DNA from: CAMCXT01 sp040403315
GTDB taxonomy: Bacteria; Bacteroidota; Bacteroidia; M30B66
Assembly: GCA_040403315.1 (NCBI GenBank)
Contig: JBBAKX010000001.1
Coordinates: 62,001-126,000 of the forward strand
DNA length: 64,000 nt
Reading direction: 5' to 3'
Positions within the stretch are counted from its first letter, which is position 1. Each line of letters opens with the position of its first letter. The notes below the pieces were generated by a model. It was not told the origin of the DNA. It did not search any database and saw nothing but the letters and a program-made list of their open reading frames with translations. The translations under genes and the position numbers were made by a program. Shown here piece by piece: positions 63,992 through 64,000 of this stretch.

Positions 63992-64000
63992 GGGTTCAAA

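Overview
The window reads as chromosomal DNA of a Bacteroidota bacterium, most likely in the Flavobacteriales. The evidence is: type IX secretion (T9SS) sorting domains of types A and B, a PorP/SprF-like protein, PorZ beside recO, a FISUMP-domain lipoprotein, RprX/RprY-like two-component genes, a short NuoG without the molybdopterin-type domain, and promoters of the Bacteroidota form TTTG-N19/20-TAnnTTTG (a perfect match lies upstream of rplU). I cannot name the species.

Layout. 1-368: tail of an MFS transporter. 539-7733: nuoA-nuoI, nine of the fourteen complex I genes. 7993-31626: nine co-directional genes for secreted or outer-membrane proteins that separate nuoI from nuoJ. 31841-37489: nuoJ-nuoN, completing complex I. 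37486-43715: recX, an MFS transporter, a DUF2490 protein, and a minus-strand cluster DUF4286-rsmA-sensor kinase-response regulator. 43792-46530: a TPR protein and a plug-only TonB-receptor-like protein. 46732-49036: rplU-rpmA and a LysM lytic transglycosylase. 49207-54808: gatA, tatA, tatC, recO and porZ. 55103-60213: a DUF349 protein, a family 9 glycosyltransferase, TatD and asparaginase. 60304-63991: two T9SS cargo proteins, one of them a pappalysin-like metalloprotease.

The most interesting part is the 24-kb surface-protein island inside the nuo locus. Three of its proteins (7993, 12200 and 23891) share an N-terminal domain of about 225 residues that I do not recognise. One of these (23891) also carries Ig-like, cohesin-like and dockerin-like segments and is co-transcribed with a beta-helix-type protein whose C-terminus is dockerin-like. 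A TonB-dependent receptor, a FISUMP lipoprotein, a 2332-residue T9SS protein and a type-B-CTD protein with its own SprF-like partner complete the set. Together they look like a T9SS-exported cell-surface assembly, but this is inference. The island ends at a terminator (31679-31709), and a promoter-like sequence just before nuoJ suggests the second half of complex I is transcribed separately.

A second theme is regulatory. At several genes between 43.7 and 58.4 kb the -7 promoter element sits only 4-7 nt before the start codon, which predicts leaderless or nearly leaderless mRNAs. I saw no tRNA or rRNA genes, transposases, integrases or CRISPR arrays.
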